A DNA stretch of 64,000 nucleotides, taken from assembly GCA_003577315.1 (NCBI GenBank), contig QEVK01000009.1, positions 124,001-188,000 on the forward strand, written 5' to 3'. The notes below the pieces were generated by a model that was not told the origin of the DNA, made no database searches, and saw only the letters and a list, made by a program, of their open reading frames with translations. Positions 51,645 to 60,849 of the stretch are shown here, piece by piece. The number at the start of each line of letters is the position of its first letter. Position 1 is the first letter of the stretch. A program made the position numbers and the translations under genes. The stretch comes from Hyphomicrobiales bacterium (GTDB lineage: Bacteria > Pseudomonadota > Alphaproteobacteria > Rhizobiales > Rhizobiaceae).

Positions 51645-53141
51645 CTACTCGCCGGCCTCGTCCTTGGCAGCCTTCTTCTTCGGCGCGGCCTTCTTCTTCT
51701 CGCCGCCGGCTTCGTCCTTCCCGGCCTTGTCGGCGTCGTCGGCCTTCGCCTTGGAGGCGGCCTTCCTGGCCGGCTTCCTGGCTTCCTTGGCCTCGGCCTT
51801 CTCGTCGTCGTCGGCGAGCAGCTCCTCCTTGGAGACCTTCTTGTCCTCGACCGAGATCACGCCGAGCAGGTGGTCGACCACCTTCTCCTCGAACAGCGGC
51901 GCGCGGATCGAGGCGAGCGCGGAGGGGTTGGAGCGGTAGAACTCGTAGACGCGCTGCTGCTGGCTCTGCGGCACGCGGCGGATCTGCTCGAACAGGGCGC
52001 GCTGGATCTCGTCGTCCGAGACCTGGACGCTGGCCTTCTCGCCGATGTCGGCGAGCACGAGGCCGAGGCGCACGCGCCGCTCGGCCAGGCGCTGGTATTC
52101 GGTGCGGGCCTCGAGCTCGGTGGTCTCCTCGTCCTCGAAGGTGCGGCCGGCCTGGGCGAGATCGGCGTTGACCTGCGCCCAGATGTTGTTGAACTCGGCC
52201 TCGACCAGCTTGGACGGCGCCTCGAACTTGTAGGCCTCGTCGAGCGCGTCGAGAAGCTGGCGCTTGGCCTTCTGGCGGGTGACGGCGCCATACTGGCTCT
52301 CGATCTGGCCGCGCACGATCTCGCGCAGCTTGTCCGCGCTTTCCAGCCCGAGCTGCTTGGCGACGTCGTCGTTGATCTCCAGGTCGCCGGCCTTGGCCAC
52401 GCCCTTGACCTTGATGTCGAAGGTGGCTTCCTTGCCGGCCAGGTGCGTGGCGGCGTATTCCTCGGGGAAGGTCACGGCGATCGTGGTCTCGTCGCCTTCC
52501 TTGACGCCGACGAGCTGGTCCTCGAAGCCGGGGATGAACTGGTTGGAGCCGAGCACGAGGTCGGCGTCCTCGGCCGCGCCGCCCTCGAAGGGCACGCCGT
52601 CGATCTTGCCGAGATAGTCGAAGGTGACCTTGTCGCCCTTGGCGGCCTTGCCCTTCTTGGGCTCCCAGGAGCGGGCGGAATCGGCCACGCGCTCGACCTG
52701 CTCCTCGACCTCCTCCGCCGGCACGTCATAGACGAGGCGGGTGATGGAAACCTTGGTCAGGTCCTTGTCCTCGATGGGCGGCAGCACCTCGTAATCGAGC
52801 GAGAACTCGAAATCGGCGGCGCCCGCGAGCACCTTCTCGGCTTCCTTCTCGTCCTCGGTCATCGAGACCTCGGGCTGCATGGCCGCCTTCTCGCCGCGGT
52901 CCGACAGGATCGAACGGGTCGAATCCGACAGGATCTCGTTGACCACCTCGGCCATGAACGACTTGCCGTAGACCTTGCGCAGGTGCTGCAACGGCACCTT
53001 GCCGGGGCGGAAGCCGTTGATGCGGACCTTGTCCTTGGCCGCCGAAAGCCGCTCGACGAGCCTTGCTTCCAAATCCTTGGCCGGGACGGTCACCTTGAGC
53101 TGGCGCTTCAGTCCCGTGTTGAGCGTTTCGGTTACCTGCAT
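51645..53141 (-). CDS. tig: Trigger factor
   Basis: 498 residues. An N-terminal ribosome-binding domain ([19 protein letters not shown], with GFRPGKVP at the exit-tunnel contact) is followed by the FKBP-type prolyl isomerase domain ([21 protein letters not shown]) and the helical C-terminal chaperone arms. A Lys/Ala/Glu-rich tail (about 445-498) extends beyond most family members, as in rhizobia. ATG 53141 gives the normal N-terminus. The reading frame stays open upstream into the tRNA gene, which is irrelevant. Confidence 0.95.
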   Translation of the reverse strand: MQVTETLNTGLKRQLKVTVPAKDLEARLVERLSAAKDKVRINGFRPGKVPLQHLRKVYGKSFMAEVVNEILSDSTRSILSDRGEKAAMQPEVSMTEDEKEAEKVLAGAADFEFSLDYEVLPPIEDKDLTKVSITRLVYDVPAEEVEEQVERVADSARSWEPKKGKAAKGDKVTFDYLGKIDGVPFEGGAAEDADLVLGSNQFIPGFEDQLVGVKEGDETTIAVTFPEEYAATHLAGKEATFDIKVKGVAKAGDLEINDDVAKQLGLESADKLREIVRGQIESQYGAVTRQKAKRQLLDALDEAYKFEAPSKLVEAEFNNIWAQVNADLAQAGRTFEDEETTELEARTEYQRLAERRVRLGLVLADIGEKASVQVSDDEIQRALFEQIRRVPQSQQQRVYEFYRSNPSALASIRAPLFEEKVVDHLLGVISVEDKKVSKEELLADDDEKAEAKEARKPARKAASKAKADDADKAGKDEAGGEKKKAAPKKKAAKDEAGE

Positions 53142-53221
53142 CTCAAAACCTTCGTCTTCGTCAAAGCCGACGGGCCGGCGCGGTGCCGTCCAGCCTGCGT
53201 GAAATCCTGGCCGGGAGTGGC

Positions 53222-53306
53222 TGGTGCGGGTGAAAGGATTTGAACCTTCACGACTTGCGTCACGGGAACCTAAATCCCGCGTGTCTACCAATTCCACCAC
53301 ACCCGC
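53222..53306 (-). tRNA. tRNA-Leu (UAG)
   Basis: Read on the minus strand, the acceptor stem GCGGGTG pairs with CACCCGC, followed by A and an encoded CCA. The anticodon arm CGGGA-TTTAGGT-TCCCG gives anticodon UAG. The long variable arm (TGACGCAAGTCG) is class II, and the T arm is GGTTCAAATCC. The D arm contains GGTAGACACG. A sigma-70 promoter lies just upstream. The gene lies between tig and the GDYXXLXY gene. Confidence 0.97.
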
Positions 53307-53344
53307 TTTCCACGGGGCTGCCTCGCCCCCTGAAAGCGCGAGGT

Positions 53345-53372
53345 TCTATATCATCGGGGGCGAGCGGTTCAA
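53345..53372 (-). promoter_or_regulatory. Sigma-70 promoter of tRNA-Leu
   Basis: On the minus strand, TTGAAC (53367-53372) and TATAGA (53345-53350) are 16 nt apart and about 40 nt upstream of the mature 5' end. Spacing and match are good for a housekeeping promoter. Confidence 0.65.
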
Positions 53373-53428
53373 AGGAAAATTGCCGCAAAAGGCGGCGATT
53401 TTTTGCCCTCGGCCCGCCCGGCGCGGGC

Positions 53429-54013
53429 TCAGTAGAGCGGTTCGGCATAGAGCATGGTCTCGCCGTCGTGGAACGACTTGATCTGCGCCGCGCCGTCGCG
53501 GCCGACCGCCACCTTCATGCGGAAGGCGCGTTCGCGCAGGTCGCTTTCGATCTCGCGGCCCTCGCCTTCCGGCACGTAGAAGCGCTCGATGCCGTAGCGC
53601 ACGGAGACAAACTGCGTGCTCGCCGACCAGCGCGAGCGGGTGGCGCCGCGCATGTCGACCTCGCCTTCGGCCGCCGCCGGTTCCGGCCGCTGGCCGAAGC
53701 GGGCCGCCACCGGCCGGAAGACGCCGTCCTCGCCCGCCTTCAGCCGCACGAAGACGGTGCGGCCGCCCTCGCCCTGCGCGCCCTCCTCCTGCCGATCGGG
53801 GAAAAGGCCGACCGGCAGGCGCGAGATGTTGTAGGCGAGCGTGACATAGTCGCCGCGCAACAGGTCGCGCGGATCGACCGGCTCGACCTGGAGCACCACC
53901 TCCTGCCCGCTGCGCAGCACGGCCGCGCGGCCGGCGATCATCGAGACGAGGAACCCGATCTGGACGACGGCCACCGCCGCCGCCGCGAGGATGAGCCAGC
54001 GCCGCCCGTTCAT
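53429..54013 (-). CDS. GDYXXLXY-domain membrane protein
   Basis: 194 residues. One membrane helix (residues 6-27) precedes a periplasmic domain with the name-giving motif GDYVTLAY. It continues with RRTVFVRLK-type and VRYGIERFYVPEGEGREIE blocks. These proteins pair with DUF2157 membrane proteins in many bacteria, as here, where the ATG lies 4 bases inside the end of the upstream DUF2157 frame. Function unknown; an envelope role is likely. Confidence 0.88.
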   Translation of the reverse strand: MNGRRWLILAAAAVAVVQIGFLVSMIAGRAAVLRSGQEVVLQVEPVDPRDLLRGDYVTLAYNISRLPVGLFPDRQEEGAQGEGGRTVFVRLKAGEDGVFRPVAARFGQRPEPAAAEGEVDMRGATRSRWSASTQFVSVRYGIERFYVPEGEGREIESDLRERAFRMKVAVGRDGAAQIKSFHDGETMLYAEPLY

Positions 54014-55125
54014 GCCGCGCTGCCCCCGTTCGCCGGCCCGGCCGCGGCGATGCGGCGCTCGAAGCGCGAGATCAGGAAGGCGAGCGCCGACAGCGACAGG
54101 CCCGCGAGCAGGAAGAAGCCGGCCGTGTCCATCATCGAGCCCAGCATGACGACATAGAGGAAGCACAGATGGAAGGCGAAGGCGGCATAGGCGAACCAGC
54201 GCAGCGCGCGGCTGTCGTGGCCCTCCAGCAGCAGCGCCGCCACGATGCCGGCGAAGGCGAGGATCGTCGGGAACACGAAGCCGGGCTCGTCGACCAGCGC
54301 GGCCTGCACGATGCCGACGCCGGCGAGGAAACCGGCCAGCGCCTGCGCCGGCAGTTCCTGCCCGAGCCCGAGCAGCCGCCCGGCCTCCGCCGGGCGAAGA
54401 CGGCCGAAGGCGAACAGCAGGGCCGCGGCCGCCGCGAGCGCGAGCGGGGCGGCGAACGAGCTTTCGTCCGCGAAATAGGCCAGAGCCACGAACAGGTAGA
54501 GCGACAGAAGCAGCAGGTGCCGGGCAAGCAGGCTGCGCGTCCAGAACGACAGCGCATAAAGCGCCGCCGCGACCGCGAGCCACGGCAGCGGCGGGCCGGC
54601 GAGCCACCAGGCGGACGAGGTCCGCATCAGCATCCATGCGCCGGCGAGCAGCACGGCGCCCGCCGTCAGCGGCCCCGAACGCAGCGCGGCGGCGGCGAGC
54701 GCCGTGCCCGCGCCCCAGACGAACACGGCCTGCGCCTCGTCTCCCGACATGTGGTAGATCTGCGCGATCAGCGCGATGGACGCGCCGAAGGCGGCCGCCG
54801 CCACGATCCAGGCCGCCTCGCCCGCCGCCTCGCGACCGGACAGCTTCAGCGCCGCGCCGCCGACATAGCCGCCCAGGATGATCGCGAACAGCATGCCCAC
54901 GCGCGCCAGCCGGGGGAAGTCCTCCCAGTTGGCGGCGACGAAGATCAGGATCGCGGCGGAAAACAGCGCCGCCGCCATCATCGCCAGCACCGTGCCGAAC
55001 GACACCTGGCCGCCGGCGTTTCGTTCCACGTCGAGCGAAAGCGATCCGGCGGTGGCGTCGTCGATCAGCCCGGCCTCACGCCAGCGGGCGATGTCGTGCT
55101 TCACCTTCGTCGCATACGAGGCCAT
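54010..55125 (-). CDS. DUF2157 multi-pass membrane protein
   Basis: 371 residues. An N-terminal soluble segment (1-44) containing DIARWREAGLIDDATAGSL, the DUF2157 motif, is followed by about twelve hydrophobic helices. The ATG 55125 is preceded by GGGAG. It overlaps the GDYXXLXY gene by four bases, so both proteins probably form one complex. Function unknown. Confidence 0.88.
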   Translation of the reverse strand: MASYATKVKHDIARWREAGLIDDATAGSLSLDVERNAGGQVSFGTVLAMMAAALFSAAILIFVAANWEDFPRLARVGMLFAIILGGYVGGAALKLSGREAAGEAAWIVAAAAFGASIALIAQIYHMSGDEAQAVFVWGAGTALAAAALRSGPLTAGAVLLAGAWMLMRTSSAWWLAGPPLPWLAVAAALYALSFWTRSLLARHLLLLSLYLFVALAYFADESSFAAPLALAAAAALLFAFGRLRPAEAGRLLGLGQELPAQALAGFLAGVGIVQAALVDEPGFVFPTILAFAGIVAALLLEGHDSRALRWFAYAAFAFHLCFLYVVMLGSMMDTAGFFLLAGLSLSALAFLISRFERRIAAAGPANGGSAA

Positions 55126-55374
55126 CGGCCACTCCCTCGCCCGCCGGACAGGAGCGGGCAGCCTAGCGACAAAAGCGGCGAATTGCGACCGAATTCCGGC
55201 CACATAGCCGATTTCGCCATCACTTCGCCGCAAGGGTGAGCGGACGTTAATATTGCGATGCACAAAATGCATTGCTGCCATGCAGCATCAGCACTTCAAA
55301 ACGCGGGGAGGAAGGCCTATCTTCGCATCATCGAACGAGAACGAATGCGCGAAGAAACGCAAATAGGTGCTGAA

Positions 55375-55515
55375 ATGAACCTGATCCGCAACTACCGCAA
55401 CTGGCGCCGCTACCGCGAGACGGTCAACGAGCTGAGCCGCCTGTCCAACCGCGAGCTGAACGACCTCGGCATCTCGCGCGGCGAGATTCCCTTCGTCGCC
55501 CGCAGGTCGGTCTGA
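55375..55515 (+). CDS. DUF1127 small protein (second copy)
   Basis: 46 residues: MNLIRNYRNWRRYRET then ELSRLSNRELNDLGISRGEI, the canonical DUF1127 core. AGGTG precedes ATG 55375; an upstream ATG at 55345 gives a non-family extension. This is a more typical DUF1127 than the copy at 32615. It is followed by its own terminator. Members are highly expressed, small, arginine-rich proteins of Rhizobiales with roles in growth and RNA metabolism. Confidence 0.9.
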   Translation: MNLIRNYRNWRRYRETVNELSRLSNRELNDLGISRGEIPFVARRSV

Positions 55516-55608
55516 CGAAACCAGCAGATTTCGTCAGGGTCGTCCTCCTCCCAGACCCTGACGGATAGGCCGGCGATCTCCTCCTCCCGATCGACGGCCA
55601 CCATAACG

Positions 55609-55650
55609 ACACCCGCCGGACCTCCTCCCCCGGCGGGTGTTGTTCTTTTT
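55609..55650 (+). terminator. Intrinsic terminator after DUF1127
   Basis: An 11-bp stem with arms ACACCCGCCGG (55609-55619) and CCGGCGGGTGT (55630-55640) is followed by TGTTCTTTTT. It separates the small gene from trmFO. Confidence 0.9.
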
Positions 55651-55740
55651 GGGCCGGCCGCCCGCGCCGGCGCGGCCTGGGCGGGGCCTTCCCGCGTCGC
55701 CTTCCTTGCATTCGCCGCGGGCGCGGACTAATTCCCCTTC

Positions 55741-57165
55741 ATGACACTTTCGCCCGTTCACGTCGTCGGCGGCGGCCTCGCCGGCTCCGAAGCCGCTTGG
55801 CAGATCGCCCGGGCCGGCGTTCCCGTCATCCTGCACGAGATGCGCCCGGTGCGCGAAACGCCGGCGCACAGGACCGACGGGCTCGCCGAGCTCGTCTGCT
55901 CGAATTCCTTCCGCTCCGACGACGCCGAGACCAATGCGGTGGGCGTGCTGCATGCCGAGATGCGGCTGGCCGGCTCGCTCATCATGGCTTCGGGCGACGC
56001 CAACCAGGTGCCGGCGGGCGGCGCGCTCGCCGTGGACCGCGACGGCTTCTCCGCCGCCGTGACCGCGAAGCTTGAGGCCCATCCCCTCGTCACCATCCTG
56101 CGCGAGGAGGTGGCGAGCCTGCCGCCGCGCGAATGGGACCAGGCCATCGTCGCCACCGGCCCGCTGACCGCGCCGTCGCTGGCCGAGGCCATCGCGAGGG
56201 AGACGGGGGCGGACGCGCTCGCCTTCTTCGACGCCATCGCGCCCATCGTGCATTTCGACACGATCGATCTGGATGTCGCCTGGTTCCAGTCGCGCTACGA
56301 CAAGGTGGGACCCGGAGGCACCGGCAAGGACTACATCAACTGCCCGATGGACAAGGCGCAGTACGACGCCTTCGTCGCCGCCCTGCTCGACGGCCAGAAG
56401 ACCGAGTTCCGCGAATGGGAGGGCACGCCCTATTTCGACGGCTGCCTGCCGGTCGAGGTCATGGCCGAGCGGGGCGTGGAGACGCTGCGCCATGGCCCGA
56501 TGAAGCCCATCGGCCTGACCAACCCGCACAATCCCACCGTAAAGCCATACGCCGTGGTCCAGCTGAGGCAGGACAACGCGCTCGGCACGCTCTACAACAT
56601 GGTCGGCTTCCAGACCAAGCTGAAGCATGGCGAGCAGGTGCGCATCTTCCGCACCATTCCGGGGCTGGAGCAGGCCGAGTTCGCGCGGCTCGGCGGCCTG
56701 CACCGCAACACCTACATCAACTCGCCGGCGCTGCTCGACGCCACGCTGCAACTGAAGGGCCGGCCCGGCCTGCGCTTCGCCGGCCAGATCACCGGCTGCG
56801 AGGGCTATGTCGAATCGGCTGCGATAGGCCTGCTCGCCGGCCGCTTCGCCGCTGCCCAGCGCCTCGGCCGGCCGCTCGCGCCCCCGCCGCCGACCACCGC
56901 CTTCGGCGGATTGCTCAACCACATCACCGGCGGCCACATCGTCAGCGACGACGAGCCGGGCAAGCGCTCCTTCCAGCCGATGAACGTCAATTTCGGCCTG
57001 TTCCCGCCGCTGGAAGCCGGCACGAAGCTCAGGCCCGAGGGCTTCGAGGGCCGGTTCCGGGGCAAGGACAAGGCGGTGGCGAAGAAGAAGGCGCTCGCCC
57101 GCCGCGCGCTCGACGACTGCCGCGCCTGGCTCGGGCCCGGCGAGCGCACCGAGGCCGCCGAATAG
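55741..57165 (+). CDS. trmFO: Methylene-THF--tRNA-(uracil-5-)-methyltransferase TrmFO
   Basis: 474 residues. The FAD motif [18 protein letters not shown] opens the protein, and [22 protein letters not shown] and the HRNTYINSP block follow, typical of TrmFO/Gid. It uses methylene-THF and FADH2 to make m5U54 in tRNA. It has no link to the corrinoid cluster beyond the shared folate pool. The gene follows a terminator and has its own start. Confidence 0.95.
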   Translation: MTLSPVHVVGGGLAGSEAAWQIARAGVPVILHEMRPVRETPAHRTDGLAELVCSNSFRSDDAETNAVGVLHAEMRLAGSLIMASGDANQVPAGGALAVDRDGFSAAVTAKLEAHPLVTILREEVASLPPREWDQAIVATGPLTAPSLAEAIARETGADALAFFDAIAPIVHFDTIDLDVAWFQSRYDKVGPGGTGKDYINCPMDKAQYDAFVAALLDGQKTEFREWEGTPYFDGCLPVEVMAERGVETLRHGPMKPIGLTNPHNPTVKPYAVVQLRQDNALGTLYNMVGFQTKLKHGEQVRIFRTIPGLEQAEFARLGGLHRNTYINSPALLDATLQLKGRPGLRFAGQITGCEGYVESAAIGLLAGRFAAAQRLGRPLAPPPPTTAFGGLLNHITGGHIVSDDEPGKRSFQPMNVNFGLFPPLEAGTKLRPEGFEGRFRGKDKAVAKKKALARRALDDCRAWLGPGERTEAAE

Positions 57166-57196
57166 GAAAGCCGCATCGTTTCAGGGGGATATTGCG

Positions 57197-58039
57197 ATGA
57201 CGACGCCGGACAGCAGCTTCTTCCGAGTCGAGCGCGACGGGCCGGTCGCGCTCGTCGTCATGAACCGGCCGGACAAGGCCAACTCGATGACGCCCGACTT
57301 CTGGACCGACCTGCCGCGCATCATGGATGCGCTCGGCCGCGACGAGAGCGTGCGCTGCGCCATCCTCGCCGGCGAAGGCAGGCACTTCACCGGCGGCATG
57401 GACCTCGCCGCCTTCGCCTCGCTCGCCGGCCTGTTCCAGAAGGAGCCCGGCCGCGCGGCCTATGCCATGCGCGACCTGATCCTTGCGCTGCAAGACGCCT
57501 TCACCGCGCTGGAGCGGGCGCGCTTTCCCGTCGTCGCCGCCATCCACGGCGCGTGCCTGGGCGGCGGCATCGACATGATAACCGCCTGCGACCTGCGGAT
57601 CGCCAGCGCCGACGCCTCCTTCGCGGTCGAGGAGATCCATATCGGCATGGCCGCCGACGTCGGCACGCTCCAGCGCCTGCCCAAGCTGATCGCGCCTGCC
57701 GTCGCCGCCGAGCTCGCCTATAGCGGCCGCCGCTTTTCGGCCGACGAGGCGAGGAGCATCGGCCTCGTCTCCGCCGTCCATGAAGACCGCGAGGCGCTGA
57801 TGGCGGCCGCGCGGGACATGGCGCATTCGATCGCCCAGAAGTCGCCGCTGGCGATCGCCGGCATCAAGCGCAACCTCGCCTATGCCCGCGACCATTCGGT
57901 GGCCGACGGGCTCGACTATATCGCGACATGGAACGCCGGCATGCTGCGCCCCGGCGAGCTGATGGCCGCCGTGCAGGCGAAGATGGCGAAGCAGCAGGCG
58001 ACGTTCGCCGACCTGCTCGTCGGCCAGAAGCTCGGCTGA
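57197..58039 (+). CDS. Enoyl-CoA hydratase/isomerase (crotonase) family protein
   Basis: 280 residues. The family blocks are GPVALVVMNRPDKANSM near the N-terminus, the oxyanion-hole strand LAGEGRHFTGGMDLAAF, and HGACLGGGIDMITACDLRIA. Catalytic acid residues are probably in AVEEIHIGMAADVG, where the E and D positions are conserved for hydratase or dienoyl-CoA isomerase. The longer N-terminal linker to AFASLAG suggests the dienoyl-CoA isomerase-like group. GGGGGAT precedes the ATG; 31 nt separate it from trmFO. Confidence 0.88.
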   Translation: MTTPDSSFFRVERDGPVALVVMNRPDKANSMTPDFWTDLPRIMDALGRDESVRCAILAGEGRHFTGGMDLAAFASLAGLFQKEPGRAAYAMRDLILALQDAFTALERARFPVVAAIHGACLGGGIDMITACDLRIASADASFAVEEIHIGMAADVGTLQRLPKLIAPAVAAELAYSGRRFSADEARSIGLVSAVHEDREALMAAARDMAHSIAQKSPLAIAGIKRNLAYARDHSVADGLDYIATWNAGMLRPGELMAAVQAKMAKQQATFADLLVGQKLG

Positions 58040-58040
58040 C

Positions 58041-59000
58041 CTACTCGCCGGGCGCGATCCCGGCTTCGGAAGCGTCCGGCAGGCCGGGTCTTCCCGCTTG
58101 CGAAGGGTTGCGGCGCACATAGGCGGCCTTGAGGCTTTCGGAAGTGTCGCGCGAGCCGTCGTGGCTCCAGCCGGGCGGGCAAAACAGGTAGCCGAGCCGC
58201 TGGCCGGGCGTCAGCCCCGGCGCGAACGCATCGCGCAACATGGCGACCCACTCGTGGAAGGCGACCTTCACCGGGTTGAAGGTGCCGACATTGTGGACGA
58301 TGCCGTAGCGCGGCGCATCCTCCTCCAGCTCCTCGACGAAGGTGCCGAACATGCGGTCCCAGACGATGAGCGTGCCGGCATAGTTGGCGTCGAGATAGCG
58401 CGGGTTGGTGGCGTGGTGGACGCGGTGGTGCGACGGCGTGTTGAACACGAGCTCGATCGGTCGCCACAGCTTGCCGATGGTCTCGGTGTGAATCCAGAAC
58501 TGGTAAACGAGGTTGAAGCCGAACACGAAGGCGATGACGGCCGGGTGGAAGCCGAGCAGCACCAGCGGCGTCTGAAGCACGAACATGCCGGTGAACAGCG
58601 CCGTCCACGACTGCCTGAGCGCGGTCGAGAGATTGTAGTGCTGGCTCGAATGGTGGTTGACGTGCTCGGCCCACACCCAGCGCACCCGGTGGGCGATGCG
58701 GTGATACCAGTAGTAGCGCAGGTCATCGAGCAGGAAGGCGACGACGAACACCCACAAAGACAGGCCGAGATCGAGGAAGCGGAACTGCCAGACCCACGTC
58801 AGCGCCGCGTAGGAGACGACGCCGAGCAGCATGCCGGCGACGACGTTGCCGACGCCCATCGACAGGCTGGTCAGCGTATCGCGCGTCTCGAACGCGCCTT
58901 TGGCGCGGCCGGTGCGCACCAGCCACAGCTCGATCAGGATCGCGGCCACGAAGAACGGAATCGCGAACTGCGTCACGTCGGGGAATGCGTAGCCGTCCAT
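58041..59000 (-). CDS. Fatty acid hydroxylase / sterol desaturase family membrane protein
   Basis: 319 residues. About four membrane helices enclose the di-iron histidine boxes H100-RIA-H104, HVNHH (113-117) and HHRVHH (191-196). The family adds hydroxyl groups or double bonds to lipids using oxygen; rhizobial members act on ornithine lipids, sterol-like hopanoids or fatty acids. The exact lipid is not known. It is convergent with the crotonase gene, one nt apart, and starts 13 nt after a small membrane protein gene. Confidence 0.88.
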   Translation of the reverse strand: MDGYAFPDVTQFAIPFFVAAILIELWLVRTGRAKGAFETRDTLTSLSMGVGNVVAGMLLGVVSYAALTWVWQFRFLDLGLSLWVFVVAFLLDDLRYYWYHRIAHRVRWVWAEHVNHHSSQHYNLSTALRQSWTALFTGMFVLQTPLVLLGFHPAVIAFVFGFNLVYQFWIHTETIGKLWRPIELVFNTPSHHRVHHATNPRYLDANYAGTLIVWDRMFGTFVEELEEDAPRYGIVHNVGTFNPVKVAFHEWVAMLRDAFAPGLTPGQRLGYLFCPPGWSHDGSRDTSESLKAAYVRRNPSQAGRPGLPDASEAGIAPGE

Positions 59001-59013
59001 CTGCGTTCCTCCC

Positions 59014-59433
59014 TCACCCCCGCGCGTGCAGCGCGGCGAGCAGTCGCTCCACCGCGCGCGCCTCGTCCGGTCCGGCAAAGGTGAAGACGCCGCCCGGCCA
59101 TGTAAAGTCCCGAAGACGCAACACGAGGGTGGAATCGGTCGCGCGCGGCGCGCCGGAAAGGTCCGCCCCCGCGACCGCCCGCGTCAGGAACCTGTCGCCG
59201 ACGGCCTTGACGATGCCGACGCGGCCGTCGCCGAGCGCGAGGAAGGCTGCGTCGCCGTCCGCGGTCAGGTGGACGCGCGCGATGTCGAGGTCGGGAAAAT
59301 CGACCGCGAAGCGTGAGCGCGCGGCGTCGGCGTCGGCCAGCCGGGCGCGCACGCTGCCGCCGGTCAGATGCACGGCAACCACCACGCCCGCAACGCCGAC
59401 GACCACCATGACGACGAGCAGCGTCAGGCTCAT
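59014..59433 (-). CDS. Small membrane-anchored hypothetical protein
   Basis: 139 residues. One membrane helix covers residues 3-21 (a valine-rich stretch). The rest is a periplasmic or cytoplasmic beta-rich domain with FAVDFPDLDIARVHLTADG and LVLRLRDFTWPGGVFTF. Family not recognised. It precedes the fatty acid hydroxylase by 13 nt in the same direction, so they are co-transcribed. Such a pair may work together, but nothing shows it. Confidence 0.75.
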   Translation of the reverse strand: MSLTLLVVMVVVGVAGVVVAVHLTGGSVRARLADADAARSRFAVDFPDLDIARVHLTADGDAAFLALGDGRVGIVKAVGDRFLTRAVAGADLSGAPRATDSTLVLRLRDFTWPGGVFTFAGPDEARAVERLLAALHARG

Positions 59434-59495
59434 GCCACCTCCCCCTGGACCCGCGCGATGCTACAGAGCCGCCGCGGCGGCGTCAAAGCGGTCCT

Positions 59496-59562
59496 GGAGC
59501 AATTTGCAGTCAAGTGGACTCACTTGACGTCGCATAAATGCGGCTGAAACAAAGAGATAGAG
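59496..59562. repeat. Palindromic intergenic repeat, rhizobial type
   Basis: Arms GTCAAGTG (59509-59516) and CACTTGAC (59521-59528) form one stem; CGCAT (59531-59535) and ATGCG (59538-59542) form another. The motif AAACAAAGAGATAGAGCA follows, shared in part with the element at 12698-12716. I recognise this combination as a multicopy element of Rhizobiales. It separates the hydroxylase operon from the phytoene-synthase-like gene. Confidence 0.7.
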
Positions 59563-59595
59563 CAGCGGCACGGGCTTGTCCGGGCGTCCGTCGCT

Positions 59596-60450
59596 CTAGC
59601 CCCAGCCGCGGGCGGCGCGCGACAGCAGCGTCCAGTGGCGGCGCAGAGCCGAAATGTCGGGCGTCTCGCTCAAGGTGCACGCGCCGGCCGCCACCGCGCG
59701 CTCCAGATAGGGCCGCGCCAGCGCCGCCGGCAGGAAGGCCGGCCGCAGCGAGGGCGGCATGTCCCTCGCCTCCGCCTCGAAGCGGGCCGCGTGCTCGCGC
59801 CCCAGCTCGACGAAGGCGGCGACGGCGCGCGCCGCCGCCTCGCCCTCGCCGCCCGAGACGATGTCCTCGCGATCCGCGCCGGCGGCGGCGAGGATGTCGG
59901 CCGGCACGTAGCACTGCCCGCGCGCCCGGTGCAGCGGCAAAAGCCGCACCAGCCCGGCCACGGCCTGCGCGCAGCCGGCATGGCCGGCGGCGGCGGCGAA
60001 GGCGGGCGCGGCCTGCGGCTCCAGGATCAGCGCCGAAAGCTGGATCAGCGCCGAGGCGGTCTCGCCGCAATAGCCCTCCAGATCGGCGCGCGACGGCATC
60101 GGGTCGTCGTAGAGGTCGAAGATGCGCGCCTCGAGATAGCGGTCGAAGGCGTCGAGCGGCAGGCCGTGGCGGGCGATGACGGCGAGCAGCGCCCCGGCGA
60201 GCGGGTGGCCCCCGCCGGCGTCGCCGCCCCCCTCGCCGCCCCCGGCCAGCGCGTCGCGCCACCACTGGATGCGCACCTCCCCCGGCAGCGGCTCGCGGAT
60301 GCGGTCGCGGATGGCGGCGATCTCGGCGTTGAACAGGTAGAGCGCGGTCAGGTCCGGCCGCTTGTCCTGCGGCGCGTAGAGCGTGGCGAGGTAGCGATCC
60401 GGATCGCTGCGGCGCAGCGCGCCCGTGTCTATGTCGGGCTTGTCCGCCAT
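59596..60450 (-). CDS. Phytoene/squalene synthase-like protein, NDUFAF6-type pseudo-enzyme
   Basis: 284 residues of the trans-isoprenyl diphosphate synthase (head-to-head) fold. Both aspartate motifs needed for catalysis are missing. In place of the first is LFNAEIAAIRDRIRE (N41-A-E-I-A45), and in place of the second is LLPLHRARGQCYVPADI. These segments match the human mitochondrial complex I assembly factor NDUFAF6. It starts 1 nt after the Mth938 gene stop and is co-transcribed with it. A carotenoid or hopanoid role is therefore unlikely; complex I assembly is the best guess, by analogy. Confidence 0.8.
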   Translation of the reverse strand: MADKPDIDTGALRRSDPDRYLATLYAPQDKRPDLTALYLFNAEIAAIRDRIREPLPGEVRIQWWRDALAGGGEGGGDAGGGHPLAGALLAVIARHGLPLDAFDRYLEARIFDLYDDPMPSRADLEGYCGETASALIQLSALILEPQAAPAFAAAAGHAGCAQAVAGLVRLLPLHRARGQCYVPADILAAAGADREDIVSGGEGEAAARAVAAFVELGREHAARFEAEARDMPPSLRPAFLPAALARPYLERAVAAGACTLSETPDISALRRHWTLLSRAARGWG

Positions 60451-60451
60451 G

Positions 60452-60841
60452 TCATTCGACGGCGACGAGCGCGGCCGCGACCAGCCGGTCCTCGGCGAGA
60501 AGCACGTTGTAGGTGCGCACCGCCGCTCCCGTCGACATCGGCTCCGCCGTCATGCCCGCCTCGCGCAGCCGCGCCTTCAGCGCCGCCGGCAGCGGCTTCA
60601 GGTCCGGCCCGGTGCCGACGAGCAGGATGTCGATGCCGGCGGCCTCGGCCACGACGCGGTCGAAGTCGGCGGCGGCGAGCACGGCCGCGTCCGCCGGCTC
60701 CCAGCCGTGGATGCCCGAGGGCAGGCACAGGATGGAGCCGCGATGCGACATCTCGGCGAAGCGGAAGCCGCCATTGCCGTAGGCGTCGATCGGCGCGCGG
60801 CCCGGGAAATGGGCCTCGCGGATGATGATGCCGGCGCTCAT
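60452..60841 (-). CDS. Mth938-domain protein, NDUFAF3-like
   Basis: 129 residues. The Mth938 fold is seen in GGFRFAEMSHRGSILCLP and in DILLVGTGPDLKPLPAALKA, followed by TYNVLLAEDRLVAAALV. These match the human complex I assembly factor NDUFAF3. The gene follows secDF by 8 nt and precedes the NDUFAF6-like gene by 1 nt. The pairing of Mth938 with secDF is known across alphaproteobacteria. Confidence 0.85.
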   Translation of the reverse strand: MSAGIIIREAHFPGRAPIDAYGNGGFRFAEMSHRGSILCLPSGIHGWEPADAAVLAAADFDRVVAEAAGIDILLVGTGPDLKPLPAALKARLREAGMTAEPMSTGAAVRTYNVLLAEDRLVAAALVAVE

Positions 60842-60849
60842 CGTTCCGC

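Noticed and set aside
53142..53300. N-terminal extension of trigger factor across the tRNA
   Set aside because: It would translate the tRNA-Leu gene. The ATG at 53141 gives the standard N-terminus.
59596..60450. Carotenoid or hopanoid synthesis gene
   Set aside because: Both Asp-rich catalytic motifs are missing, and no other isoprenoid genes are adjacent.
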